Positions 44,477-52,195 of a stretch of DNA of 64,000 bases are shown one piece after another. The position numbers and the translations under genes were made by a program. The stretch is from Blautia sp. (GTDB lineage: Bacteria > Bacillota > Clostridia > Lachnospirales > Lachnospiraceae). Within the stretch, counting starts at the first letter, position 1; each line of letters begins with the position of its first letter. The notes beneath the pieces were generated by a model. That model had not been told where the DNA came from. It made no database searches and saw only the letters and a program-made list of their open reading frames with translations. The stretch spans positions 322,758 through 386,757 of the forward strand of contig JAMPAC010000001.1 in the NCBI GenBank assembly GCA_023667395.1, in the 5' to 3' direction.

Positions 44477-44962
44477 ATGAATATTGGAAAACAGATTTTG
44501 GCGCTGCGCAAGAAGCGCGGCATTACCCAGGAAACCCTGGCCGCTGAAATGGGTGTCACCGTAGGCGCGGTGTCCAAGTGGGAAACCGGGAGCACCCTGC
44601 CGGACATCACAATGCTCTGCGCCCTGGCGGATTTCTTCCAGGTCACAACGGACGAACTGCTCGACAGGGTTGGCAGGAAGACCTTTATGGTCTGTGATGA
44701 TGCGGAGTTCCTCCGCTCATGCCTGAAAGAAATACTGGAAAAAGAAGGATACCGCTGCGAGGGAAGCGTCAAAAATAGCAAAGAGTTATGGGCCGCCATG
44801 AGTAAACATATCCCCCAGGTTTTATTTTTGGACATTCATTTCCCGGACGAAAACGGCCTGCAGACCGCTCTCCGGTACAATGTTTCCGGTTATGTTACGA
44901 AACCTTTCCAGGCGGAACATATCCTGCTTGCCCTAAAAAAGCTGCAGGACAAATCGGCATAA
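44477..44962 (+). CDS. XRE helix-turn-helix fused to a shortened receiver-like domain
   Basis: 161 residues. Residues 1-66 form an HTH_3 domain (IGKQILALRKKRGITQETLA, AVSKWETGSTLPDITML). From residue 70 a CheY-like part follows: FMVCDDAEF (acidic pair), LFLDIHFPDENGLQ (phosphoacceptor Asp) and GYVTKPFQAEHIL (conserved Lys). About 20 residues between the Asp and Lys motifs, i.e. the beta4/alpha4 region with the Thr/Ser switch, are missing, so phosphorylation signalling may be changed. ATG 44477 behind AAAGGAGG. The combination of XRE and receiver domain in one short protein is unusual. No kinase is adjacent. Confidence 0.8.
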   Translation: MNIGKQILALRKKRGITQETLAAEMGVTVGAVSKWETGSTLPDITMLCALADFFQVTTDELLDRVGRKTFMVCDDAEFLRSCLKEILEKEGYRCEGSVKNSKELWAAMSKHIPQVLFLDIHFPDENGLQTALRYNVSGYVTKPFQAEHILLALKKLQDKSA

Positions 44963-45038
44963 CATTCCTATGTAAATATATCGCAGACAGCTTTATACTT
45001 GAGAAGAAAAAAATTGTATTTTGCCGGAAGGTCCACAC

Positions 45039-45134
45039 ATGGACAAAATATTCACAATTAACAACGGGTCTGGCGGCCAGCTGCCGCCAGATTTCCACTC
45101 TGTCATCCAGGATTATGATGTCACACGGAAGTAA
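45039..45134 (+). CDS. possible small ORF, 31 codons
   Basis: Reads MDKIFTINNGSGGQLPPDFH and continues to VTRK with a GGAAGG ribosome site 8 bases upstream. It contains a perfect 9-bp inverted repeat TCTGGCGGC/GCCGCCAGA (45069-45091) that might instead be a hairpin of the XRE transcript. Could be a small protein, the start of a truncated gene, or chance. It overlaps the 3' end of the convergent gene. Confidence 0.3.
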   Translation: MDKIFTINNGSGGQLPPDFHSVIQDYDVTRK

Positions 45135-46065
45135 TTTCATAGCAGGTTAAACTGTATTCATCTTTATTATAAATAAGAACCTTACCGGCCTCAACGAAAA
45201 AGTTATAAATAAAACCGTCCTCAAATACATGCCGGAAGATCAGCCTTTTTTCAGCAATGGAATAAATCCCAAACTCCCCGTTATTTGCCGTATACAGCAG
45301 GTCTTCCTCCCCTGAAAGCCAGATATAACGGGCGGTACAGCCTAACTCCAGTTCCTCATAAACATTCTCAGACAACGATGAGTACACCAGGACTTTCGAA
45401 GAAAACGGATTTTCTTTTCCATCCTCAGAAACTTTCTGAACGGAATCCCTGCATAACAAATATATCTTCCCGGAATTTCCCATGGCACACCTTATGCAAG
45501 GTTCCGTGTCAGTCAGTTTTTTAACCGTATTCGTTTCAGGGGAATACCGGAACACCGCCCTTTCCTGAAAGACAAGAAAAGTTTTTTCCGCGTCTTTCTT
45601 TATGATGCCATAATAGACGTATTGCACATCCACTTTCTTTCTGCGGCTTTTTAATGCCTGCAGATTAAAACACGCGATCGTGCCCCCATAATAATTCATG
45701 AGAAGGAGTGTATCCTCGTCAACAAATTCCGCATAGTCGCTGTATTTTGGAACATTCTTCTTATAGGATTCCTGAATGCTGAGATCCCCCCGGTTCAGTT
45801 TTAATATCCGCTCGGACAGAATGGCATAGATGAAATCTCTGTCTGCATAAATATACCGTGTCACATCCCGCGCAAGGACATTTGCAAGTTCTTCCCCTGT
45901 TTCCAGCGATAACCTGCGGAGCCGAATCGCGCCATACGCAGTTCCCCATCCGTCGGAAATATAAAAAGCGTCAGGATCAAAGGGATCGGCCGTGGGAGAT
46001 ATCACATCCGCCGCTCCCATAATGTTGTATTTGAGACAGACCTTCCATTTTTCTGTAATTTCCAT
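45121..46065 (-). CDS. hypothetical protein, probable beta-propeller
   Basis: 314 residues, no signal peptide or membrane segment, function unknown. About six repeated beta-rich blades of 40-45 residues can be followed, e.g. PDAFYISDGWGTAYGAIRLR, DRDFIYAILSERILKLN, EDTLLLMNYYGGTIACFNLQ, GKIYLLCRDSVQKVSEDG, EEDLLYTANNGEFGIYSIAE, GKVLIYNKDEYSLTCYEI. The pattern resembles WD40/PQQ-like propellers that bind proteins. ATG 46065 lies behind AAAGGAATCCACG. Neighbour of an ADP-ribosylglycohydrolase gene, 44 bases apart on the same strand. Confidence 0.7.
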   Translation of the reverse strand: MEITEKWKVCLKYNIMGAADVISPTADPFDPDAFYISDGWGTAYGAIRLRRLSLETGEELANVLARDVTRYIYADRDFIYAILSERILKLNRGDLSIQESYKKNVPKYSDYAEFVDEDTLLLMNYYGGTIACFNLQALKSRRKKVDVQYVYYGIIKKDAEKTFLVFQERAVFRYSPETNTVKKLTDTEPCIRCAMGNSGKIYLLCRDSVQKVSEDGKENPFSSKVLVYSSLSENVYEELELGCTARYIWLSGEEDLLYTANNGEFGIYSIAEKRLIFRHVFEDGFIYNFFVEAGKVLIYNKDEYSLTCYEITSV

Positions 46066-46109
46066 CGTGGATTCCTTTCGTAATTTTCGCATTTATAATA
46101 CCGTATCAG

Positions 46110-46904
46110 CTACTTTCTTATAAACCTTTCCACAAATAGATTTATCGTATTCTTCAACCCGATATCCAGAAAAGACATTGCGCGGCTTTTGATCTCTTCC
46201 GGCACCCCGCCGTAATAAGCTTCCGCGATGCCGCCCGCCATGCAGGCTATGGTATCGCTGTCTCCGCCGATGGAGACAGCGTTTCGTATGGCGTTCTCAT
46301 AGGAATCGCATTCCAGAAAGGCTGCAATGGCAGGGGGCACGGAATAAGATGTTCTACTGTCAAATACATACTCATCCCTGATATCATCCAATCGTGGAAG
46401 CGCATATTTATAATTTTGCTCTATGTATTTCCGTATCTCTTCTTTGGAACTCCCTGTTCTCGCAAGATAAATACATATGGCAATAGCTTCGGCTCCCCGC
46501 TTTGCCTCCTTGTGATTGTGCGTATAATGACAACTGTAATTTACTTCTCGCCTGATATCCTGAATGGAATCCATGGCATACCCTATTGCACTGACACGCA
46601 TCGCGCCGCCATTCCCATAGCTTCTCTGTATACTGAAACGATCTTCCATGGCCCATTGAGAAAACATCTGCCCATATCCTGCATTGGGATATCTTCGGTA
46701 ATACTGTTTGTACCACAGGGCATATGATTTACGGGGATGCATATCCGAATGTTCCCTGTTCAAAAGCGCGTCCGCCACCGCAACAGAGAGCACCGTATCA
46801 TCCGTGAAATGGCTCCCTTTGGGAAACAACTCAAAATCTTTCGTTTTCACATTATGAACTTCATATACAGAACCAATGATATCACCGATCACTGCGCCAA
46901 ACAT
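46110..46904 (-). CDS. ADP-ribosylglycohydrolase (DraG-like)
   Basis: 264 residues. Removes ADP-ribose from proteins or other targets. The di-Mg binding motifs are intact: GAVIGDIIGSVYE at the start, HFTDDTVLSVAVADALL (about residues 33-48) and the C-terminal SIGGDSDTIACMAGGIAEAYYG. All-helical fold as expected. ATG behind AGAAGGAGAG. The next same-strand gene downstream is the propeller-like protein; a Nudix gene lies just upstream, so ADP-ribose handling may be a theme, but this is inference. Confidence 0.93.
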   Translation of the reverse strand: MFGAVIGDIIGSVYEVHNVKTKDFELFPKGSHFTDDTVLSVAVADALLNREHSDMHPRKSYALWYKQYYRRYPNAGYGQMFSQWAMEDRFSIQRSYGNGGAMRVSAIGYAMDSIQDIRREVNYSCHYTHNHKEAKRGAEAIAICIYLARTGSSKEEIRKYIEQNYKYALPRLDDIRDEYVFDSRTSYSVPPAIAAFLECDSYENAIRNAVSIGGDSDTIACMAGGIAEAYYGGVPEEIKSRAMSFLDIGLKNTINLFVERFIRK

Positions 46905-47001
46905 ACGGACTCTCCTTCTTTTTCAGCAGCCATTACCAATTACCCTTAACCATGTAAAAGCAAGCATGCCATTTTAGAGAAACGTCGATAAAAACACTTC
47001 C

Positions 47002-47400
47002 TTAATATCCGGCCTGCGCAAACAGGACCGGCGTGATATGCGGGTATGTCAGATTGTCCGGCAGTGTGTCAAAGAGTCCCACTTCCGCCATCTCACTGTC
47101 AGGAATATCGCCCAGTTTGTAGATATCAGCGGCAAATGCCACCCCGCCTGCGTCTTCCTCCCCAAACCGGTAGTCAAACAAAGGTTCTATCTCATACTCC
47201 AGCGCACCGGATTCCTCATATAATTCCCTTCTAGCGGCTTCCAGGGGCGTTTCTCCCGGTTCGATATGCCCTCCCTGGGTCTCCCAGGTAGTGCGTTCTT
47301 TATGCCTGCTGAGCAGGATCTTCCCATTATGGTGGGAGAGCACTACCACAAATTCGGGCTTCTGTAATTCATTAAACTTAAATATCCTGCATTCTTCCAT
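47002..47400 (-). CDS. Nudix hydrolase
   Basis: 132 residues. The Nudix box GGHIEPGETPLEAARRELYE-ESGAL is complete (GX5EX7REUXEEXGU) at about residues 40-64. Substrate unknown: nucleoside diphosphate linked compounds such as 8-oxo-dGTP or ADP-ribose are typical. ATG 47400 is chosen behind AAAGGATTATTGCTT; the frame extends 15 codons further upstream without a ribosome site. Confidence 0.9.
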   Translation of the reverse strand: MEECRIFKFNELQKPEFVVVLSHHNGKILLSRHKERTTWETQGGHIEPGETPLEAARRELYEESGALEYEIEPLFDYRFGEEDAGGVAFAADIYKLGDIPDSEMAEVGLFDTLPDNLTYPHITPVLFAQAGY

Positions 47401-47486
47401 AAGCAATAATCCTTTCCGTCGCCTGTATCCCCAGATCAACCACAAAGTGCAGGAAAAAGGCTAACATATTGACCATCGTTTCAAAT

Positions 47487-47515
47487 GCCCGCAGCAGCCA
47501 ACCCCTGCTGCGGGC
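47487..47515 (-). terminator. hairpin/terminator after the heavy-metal-associated gene
   Basis: Perfect 11-bp stem GCCCGCAGCAG/CTGCTGCGGGC with a 7-base loop, just after the stop codon; the T-run on the minus strand is short (ATTTG). Confidence 0.65.
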
Positions 47516-47522
47516 AAAAATG

Positions 47523-47891
47523 TCAAATACAATTAGAAACGCTTTTTACGCTGTATCCGCATTTCGCAACGATCCTCCGAAGTTCTGTCTCCGGCGTCTC
47601 CTCTTTCGCGTGAATCGTGCCGGTACGCTTACCCAGATTCACCGACGCGTAATAATCCCCCGTGCCGTTAAAGGCGTTCTCTATCCTTGCGGCGCAGTTC
47701 TTACAGGTCATGCCGTCGATCTCCAGTTCATAACAGAACGGATAGTGGGAAATGTCCGCATCTTCCGGCTTCTGCCGCTTCACCGTATCCGAACTGCCTC
47801 CGCAGCATCCGTGGGACAGTTTTTTCACATAACTCCTGATTCCCATGATACAGATCAGACCAATGATGATACAAATAACTGCTGTTGCCAT
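47523..47891 (-). CDS. membrane-anchored heavy-metal-associated (HMA) domain protein
   Basis: 122 residues. One membrane segment at 2-19 (TAVICIIIGLICIMGI), a Cys-rich GCCGGSSD stretch like FeoB-associated small proteins, and an HMA domain (about 50-118) with the metal-binding motif GMTCKNCAARIENAF. It probably binds Cu+ or another soft metal at the membrane. No P-type ATPase is adjacent. ATG behind AGGAGGGG. The gene has a strong promoter with a dyad at the start of transcription, suggesting tight metal control. Confidence 0.82.
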   Translation of the reverse strand: MATAVICIIIGLICIMGIRSYVKKLSHGCCGGSSDTVKRQKPEDADISHYPFCYELEIDGMTCKNCAARIENAFNGTGDYYASVNLGKRTGTIHAKEETPETELRRIVAKCGYSVKSVSNCI

Positions 47892-47936
47892 TTTTACCCC
47901 TCCTGAAAATTATGCGAACATACGTTATATCGCATG

Positions 47937-47952
47937 GTTAGTTCCTGCTAAC
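47937..47952. promoter_or_regulatory. dyad GTTAG-N6-CTAAC, candidate metalloregulator operator
   Basis: Inverted repeat covering the predicted transcription start of the HMA gene. The arms resemble half sites of DtxR-like boxes, but the 6-base spacer differs from the classical one. Confidence 0.45.
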
Positions 47953-47956
47953 TATC

Positions 47957-47985
47957 AGTATAGTAATTTACCGCGCTGTTGTCAA
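47957..47985 (-). promoter_or_regulatory. strong promoter of the HMA-protein gene
   Basis: Minus strand TTGACA (47985-47980), 17-base spacer, TATACT (47962-47957), 66 bases before the start codon. Confidence 0.75.
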
Positions 47986-48016
47986 GTCACTTTACTATTT
48001 TAGCCGTTTCCAAACC

Positions 48017-48045
48017 TTGACAATCTTACCTTAAAAAAATACAAT
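48017..48045 (+). promoter_or_regulatory. strong promoter of the luxS-pfs operon
   Basis: TTGACA (48017-48022), 17-base spacer, TACAAT (48040-48045). The transcript would have a leader of about 230 bases. Confidence 0.75.
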
Positions 48046-48099
48046 ATAGGTATATCACTGCCATGCTGGTTTTTACGCGATTCCGGACACCTGCCGCAC

Positions 48100-48254
48100 T
48101 TCCTCGGATATCGTGGACAGGGTCAGCATGGCAAACAATGTGGCGAAGAATCTTGTGACAGAGTCCGCCATATTCTATGACGAGGAGATGCTGTTTCGAC
48201 AAGCCCCTCCCCAGGAACGTCTTTGAGAACCGTCTGGAACAGCTGATGGCATAA
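48100..48254 (+). pseudogene. frameshifted coding remnant in the luxS leader
   Basis: One frame reads SSDIVDRVSMANNVAKNL then VTESAIFYDEEML; after a shift near 48190 another frame continues CFDKPLPRNVFENRLEQLMA and stops at 48254. Both pieces look like real protein sequence, but the family is not recognised and no start codon with ribosome site was found. Confidence 0.4.
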
Positions 48255-48279
48255 ATATATGATAACAAGGAGAACTGCT

Positions 48280-48759
48280 ATGGAAAAAATCGCAAGCTTT
48301 ACCATCGACCACATCAAACTACAGCCCGGCGTCTATGTGTCGCGCAAGGATACCATAGGCGCGGAGGTCATTACCACCTTTGACTTGCGCATGACCAGCC
48401 CCAATGAGGAGCCCGTCATGAACACTGCGGAAGTGCACACCATCGAACACCTGGGCGCCACTTTCCTGCGGAACCACCCGGTTTATAAGGATAAGACGAT
48501 CTATTTCGGCCCCATGGGCTGCCGCACCGGATTCTATCTCCTGCTGGCAGGGGATCTGTCCTCCAAAGAGATTGTCCCTCTCATGGTGGAAATGTTTGAG
48601 TTTATCAAAGATTTCCATGATGAGGTACCCGGCGCTTCCCCCATGGACTGTGGCAATTACCTGGATATGAACCTGCCCATGGCGAACTGGCTGGCAAAAA
48701 GATATCTGGACAATGTGTTGTACCACATCGATGACAGCAGGCTGGTATATCCGGTCTGA
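48280..48759 (+). CDS. luxS: S-ribosylhomocysteine lyase (AI-2 synthesis)
   Basis: 159 residues, normal length. Splits S-ribosylhomocysteine into homocysteine and DPD, the AI-2 precursor. The metal site motif HTIEHLGATFLRN (HxxEH) is at about residues 54-66, with the catalytic Cys in GPMGCRTGFYLLLAG and the third metal ligand in SPMDCGNYLDMNL. ATG 48280 lies behind AAGGAG; three in-frame codons upstream belong to the leader. The MTA/SAH nucleosidase gene that makes its substrate follows by 39 bases. Confidence 0.97.
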   Translation: MEKIASFTIDHIKLQPGVYVSRKDTIGAEVITTFDLRMTSPNEEPVMNTAEVHTIEHLGATFLRNHPVYKDKTIYFGPMGCRTGFYLLLAGDLSSKEIVPLMVEMFEFIKDFHDEVPGASPMDCGNYLDMNLPMANWLAKRYLDNVLYHIDDSRLVYPV

Positions 48760-48798
48760 CACACATCATGAAAATACATATTAAGGGGAAAAATTATT

Positions 48799-49497
48799 AT
48801 GAGTAAAACAGGCATTATCGGCGCTATGGAACTGGAAGTGGAGACTCTGAAATCCAAGATGACGGTCTCCCAGGTCGTGAAAAAAGCGGGAATGGAATTT
48901 TATGAGGGCAGCCTGAACGGCGCACAGGTCGTGATCGTCCGCAGCGGCGTGGGCAAGGTAAACGCCGCGCTCTGCGTGCAGATCCTGGCGGATGTGTTCC
49001 AGGTAACCCATATCATCAACACGGGAGTGGCGGGCTCCCTGAATGCAAAGCTTGATATCGGGGATATCCTGATCTCCAGGGACGCCATCCACCATGACGT
49101 GGACGCAACCATCTTCGGCTACAAGCTGGGAGAGGTTCCCCAGCTGGGCATCCGGGAATTTCCTGCGGATGAACGTCTGGCAGATCTGGCAAAGGCCTCC
49201 TGTGAAAAGGTGAACGCGGACTGTCACGCCGTCATCGGACGTGTGGTCAGCGGCGACCAGTTCATCTCCAGCAAGGAAGTGAAGACTAGGCTGATTGCGG
49301 ATTTTCAGGGGGACTGCGCGGAGATGGAGGGCGCTTCCATTGCCCACGGCGCGTATTTGAACCGGATTCCTTTCGTGATCATCCGCGCCATCTCCGATAA
49401 GGCTGACGACAGCGCGGAGATGGATTACCCCACCTTTGAGAAAGCCGCTGCGCTTCACTCCGCAGCCCTGGTGGAGGATATGGTATCGTCTATCTAA
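48799..49497 (+). CDS. mtnN: 5'-methylthioadenosine/S-adenosylhomocysteine nucleosidase
   Basis: 232 residues. Hydrolyses SAH and MTA to adenine and the thioribose; the SRH product feeds LuxS. Family motifs: GIIGAMELEVETLKSKM at the start, VVIVRSGVGKVNAALC, INTGVAGSLN, the glutamate motif CAEMEGASIAHGA and the catalytic Asp in RAISDKADD. ATG behind AAGGGG. Operon with luxS. Confidence 0.97.
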   Translation: MSKTGIIGAMELEVETLKSKMTVSQVVKKAGMEFYEGSLNGAQVVIVRSGVGKVNAALCVQILADVFQVTHIINTGVAGSLNAKLDIGDILISRDAIHHDVDATIFGYKLGEVPQLGIREFPADERLADLAKASCEKVNADCHAVIGRVVSGDQFISSKEVKTRLIADFQGDCAEMEGASIAHGAYLNRIPFVIIRAISDKADDSAEMDYPTFEKAAALHSAALVEDMVSSI

Positions 49498-49524
49498 GGA
49501 TACAATCGAGCAGGAGGCCAGCCA

Positions 49525-49991
49525 TTAGTTGGCTGGCCGACCTCTCAGTCGAGTAAGTAAGAGAGATTTCACCTCAAGTTTCGGCTCCCGCTTCCTGACG
49601 GTCGAGAGCCATTCCTCTGCTCTTCTTCTGTGTCCGCAGAAGTTCTTATATTTACACATTGCCCACTTGACAATCCTACGTTCAATACATTGTAATGTAT
49701 ATCCGAGGAAATCAAACCCTGTCAGTTCTTCTTCTTTCGTCCTGCAATGGACAACTCCATCATCTGCATATCTCTCAAATGGTGCCTGTGGGAAATTTCT
49801 TTTCATCTACCTATCAAATACATAGTGTAAAAACATATTCGCCAAAACTGGACTTATCATTCCGCCTTATGGTGTTCCAGAGGTTCTGTCAATGACCTGC
49901 CCATCGCTTTGGACAAATGGGATTTTGAGCCACCTTTAAATGTACATACATATCAAGGTTGCTCTACATGTCTACGCACTACCCGCATCAG
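49525..49991 (-). pseudogene. decayed group II intron reverse transcriptase/maturase fragment
   Basis: The minus strand encodes a broken LtrA-type protein: LMRVVRRHVEQP, a TGA where Trp is expected and a frameshift, then WLKIPFVQSDGQ, RTSGTP-stop-GG (CAA to TAA in GTPQGG), ISPVLANMFLHYVFDR, a TAG where Trp is expected, KRNFPQAPFERYADDGVVHC (YADD active site), a deletion of about 40 residues, FDFLGYTLQ, another deletion, and KWAMCKYKNFCGHRRRAEEW. Several independent stops show that it is dead. The intron RNA ends were not found. GGCCAGCC/GGCTGGCC (49516-49538) at its end may act as a hairpin for the luxS-pfs transcript. Confidence 0.9.
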
Positions 49992-50069
49992 AAGTTTTTA
50001 AAAAGAAAGGGTTGAAATATAAACATGGAAGATGTATCATTTTGCAAAACAAATATTATGGGGTGCAAT

Positions 50070-50774
50070 ATGTATAGTATAGGAATTTGCGATGATGGAG
50101 AAAACATCTGTACATCTATTGAGAATATGCTTCTGCAGTATGCCAAAAAACACGATATTCAGTTTGACACGAATGTGTGGTATACAGGAGAAGGATTGAA
50201 AGAGTATCTGGAAGCAGGAAATCAGTTGGATATATTATTTTTGGATATTGAATTGTTTAAGATGACGGGGATAGATGTAGGAAACTATATTAGAAAACAG
50301 TTGGACAATATGGGAATGCAGATTATTTATATTTCAGGAAAATCATCTTATGCACAGCAATTATTCAAGACGCAGCCATTGGATTTTTTGGTTAAACCGA
50401 TTTTACAGGATCAGATAAATGAAACTATGGAAACGGCAATCCGAATTATTAAAAAGAAGGAGGAAAGGTTTGAGTTTCAACAGGGGAAACAGTATTATTA
50501 TGTTCCGATGGGAGATATTATTTATTTGGGAAGTGAAAGGCGAAAAATCAAGGTTGTAACAATGAAAGCGACATTTGAATTTTATGGCAGATTAAAAGAT
50601 GTTGCAAAGAGGCTGTCAGAAGATTTTGTGGTCATACATCAATCTTATATAATAAACAAGGAGTATGTCTTCCGATACACTTATGAAATGGTGGAGTTAA
50701 TGAATGGTACGATTTTGACGATCAGCCCTGCCAATCGAAAATTGGTAAGAGACAGAATTTTGAGGGAAGAATAA
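50070..50774 (+). CDS. LytTR-family response regulator (AgrA-like)
   Basis: 234 residues. Receiver domain with acidic pair in IGICDDGENI, phosphoacceptor Asp in ILFLDIELFKMTG and Lys in FLVKPILQDQ; LytTR DNA-binding domain from about residue 140 (YYYVPMGDIIYLGSERRKIK, FVVIHQSYIINKEYV, MNGTILTISPANRKLV). ATG 50070 is preceded by GGGG; an in-frame ATG at 50025 is an alternative. The kinase gene follows by 2 bases. AT-rich compared with the flanks. Confidence 0.92.
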   Translation: MYSIGICDDGENICTSIENMLLQYAKKHDIQFDTNVWYTGEGLKEYLEAGNQLDILFLDIELFKMTGIDVGNYIRKQLDNMGMQIIYISGKSSYAQQLFKTQPLDFLVKPILQDQINETMETAIRIIKKKEERFEFQQGKQYYYVPMGDIIYLGSERRKIKVVTMKATFEFYGRLKDVAKRLSEDFVVIHQSYIINKEYVFRYTYEMVELMNGTILTISPANRKLVRDRILREE

Positions 50775-50776
50775 AT

Positions 50777-52054
50777 ATGCTTGATTTTATTATTTGTGCA
50801 GCATCAAATCTTTTTCGAATGTATTTGATAAATAGATTTGTTGTGACTTTCCTTGGTAGATTAGAGAAAAACAAGATAAAGGAATATCTTATCTACATAT
50901 GTTTCTATATTGTGAATACGGCTTTGTTCTGGGAATTTCATACAGTATGGATTAATGTTTTATGTAATCTCGTTGGCATCGGTATTATTGTATGGTTACA
51001 TACAAAATCGGCAAAAACAATTCTATTTGTAACCTGTTCTATTTATCTAATCCATGCGGGATGTGATGCTGTAGGGACTGGGTTATTCATCAATTACAAG
51101 GATGGAGAAGTACCCAGGCAGGTCTATGCAGCTATAGCTGTCTTTTTGATTTTCATATGTGAACTCATTGCGGAAAAAATAATTACTATTCGTAGAAACA
51201 TGGAAATATCACCAAGTTTCTCGCTGATATTGATTCCCTTATGTAGTGTTGCGGTGATATGTCTATTAACATATTTAAATGCTTATATAGATAGAGGTAT
51301 TGCCATTATATGCATTGGATTATTGATTGTGAACTTTTTTATGTTATATCTGTACAATTTATTACTTCGTTCTGTTGAGCAAAAATATGAAACAGAGATG
51401 CTCAGGCGAAAGATGCAGATTTATGCAAGCCAGTTGGATGCCATTCTGCAAAACGAGGAAAGGATAAAAATTTTACAACATGATATGAAACACCACATGA
51501 ATGAAATAAAGCTGATGGCAAGCAAACATGGTGTAGTGGAAATACAGGAATACATAAACCACATGGAAGACTTTATTCAAAATCCGAATGAAATAGTGGA
51601 CTCCGGAAATATGGAAATTGATAGTGTACTAAATTATATGTTGCAAAAAGCCAGGAGGGAGCTTAAAAAAGTTACTGCAAATGTGATGATGCCAGAGAAG
51701 ATTAAACATTCTTTTGATATCAATATTTTGCTGGGAAACTTATTGGAAAATGCAATTGAAGCAGCCAGACAAACTGAAGAAAAGTATTTGGGCGTTGACA
51801 TTGCAATAAAAAAAGGGGTATTGAAAATTCAAATAGAAAATACTTATATATCTGAAAATATTGTTAAGGAGAAACGAGGGAGCGGAACAGTTTTTTTAAC
51901 GACCAAAAAGGCAAAAGAAAAGCATGGCATCGGATTAAAAAGCGTAAGAAAGATTGTGGAAATGTATAACGGCACTATGGAGGTCACGCCACAAAATGAT
52001 ATATTTTGCGTCAAACTGATCTTATACATGTCAAAATTGGAAAATGGAATATAG
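50777..52054 (+). CDS. AgrC-like sensor histidine kinase (GHKL family)
   Basis: 425 residues. Six or seven N-terminal membrane segments (to about residue 200) form the receptor, followed by a coiled region and the phosphoacceptor His in LQHDMKHHMNEIKLMA (about 237), then a GHKL ATPase with LLGNLLENAIEAARQ and KHGIGLKSVRKIVE. Such kinases sense cyclic peptides. No agrB (peptide-processing) or agrD gene is adjacent, so the signal must come from elsewhere or be different. Ends at a perfect terminator. Confidence 0.92.
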   Translation: MLDFIICAASNLFRMYLINRFVVTFLGRLEKNKIKEYLIYICFYIVNTALFWEFHTVWINVLCNLVGIGIIVWLHTKSAKTILFVTCSIYLIHAGCDAVGTGLFINYKDGEVPRQVYAAIAVFLIFICELIAEKIITIRRNMEISPSFSLILIPLCSVAVICLLTYLNAYIDRGIAIICIGLLIVNFFMLYLYNLLLRSVEQKYETEMLRRKMQIYASQLDAILQNEERIKILQHDMKHHMNEIKLMASKHGVVEIQEYINHMEDFIQNPNEIVDSGNMEIDSVLNYMLQKARRELKKVTANVMMPEKIKHSFDINILLGNLLENAIEAARQTEEKYLGVDIAIKKGVLKIQIENTYISENIVKEKRGSGTVFLTTKKAKEKHGIGLKSVRKIVEMYNGTMEVTPQNDIFCVKLILYMSKLENGI

Positions 52055-52056
52055 TG

Positions 52057-52102
52057 TTAATAAGAGCATGATGGTATTTCAATCATGCTCTTATTAATTT
52101 TT
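52057..52102 (+). terminator. strong terminator after the AgrC-like gene
   Basis: Perfect 16-bp stem TTAATAAGAGCATGAT/ATCATGCTCTTATTAA, 9-base loop, then TTTTT. Confidence 0.92.
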
Positions 52103-52195
52103 ACAAAAACATATATCAATTATTACATGAAACGGCGCAGAACACTCTTTTGTGATAAAGTGATGCAGAAAATTAATATGGAAGGAAAGATGAGC

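Larger units (their letters stand above)
47892..48279. other. divergent promoter region and luxS leader
   Basis: 388 bases holding two strong divergent promoters (47957-47985 minus; 48017-48045 plus), a dyad at 47937-47952, and a leader of about 230 bases before luxS that contains a decayed coding remnant (48100-48254). I see no riboswitch fold. Confidence 0.6.

Noticed and set aside
48046-48279. Luxs leader considered as a SAM/SAH riboswitch
   Set aside because: No recognisable conserved core of SAM or SAH riboswitches, and the sequence reads as protein-like frames.
52085-52195. Start of the EF-loop protein at 52085
   Set aside because: This part lies in the terminator stem of the AgrC-like gene; the membrane segment begins only after 52196.
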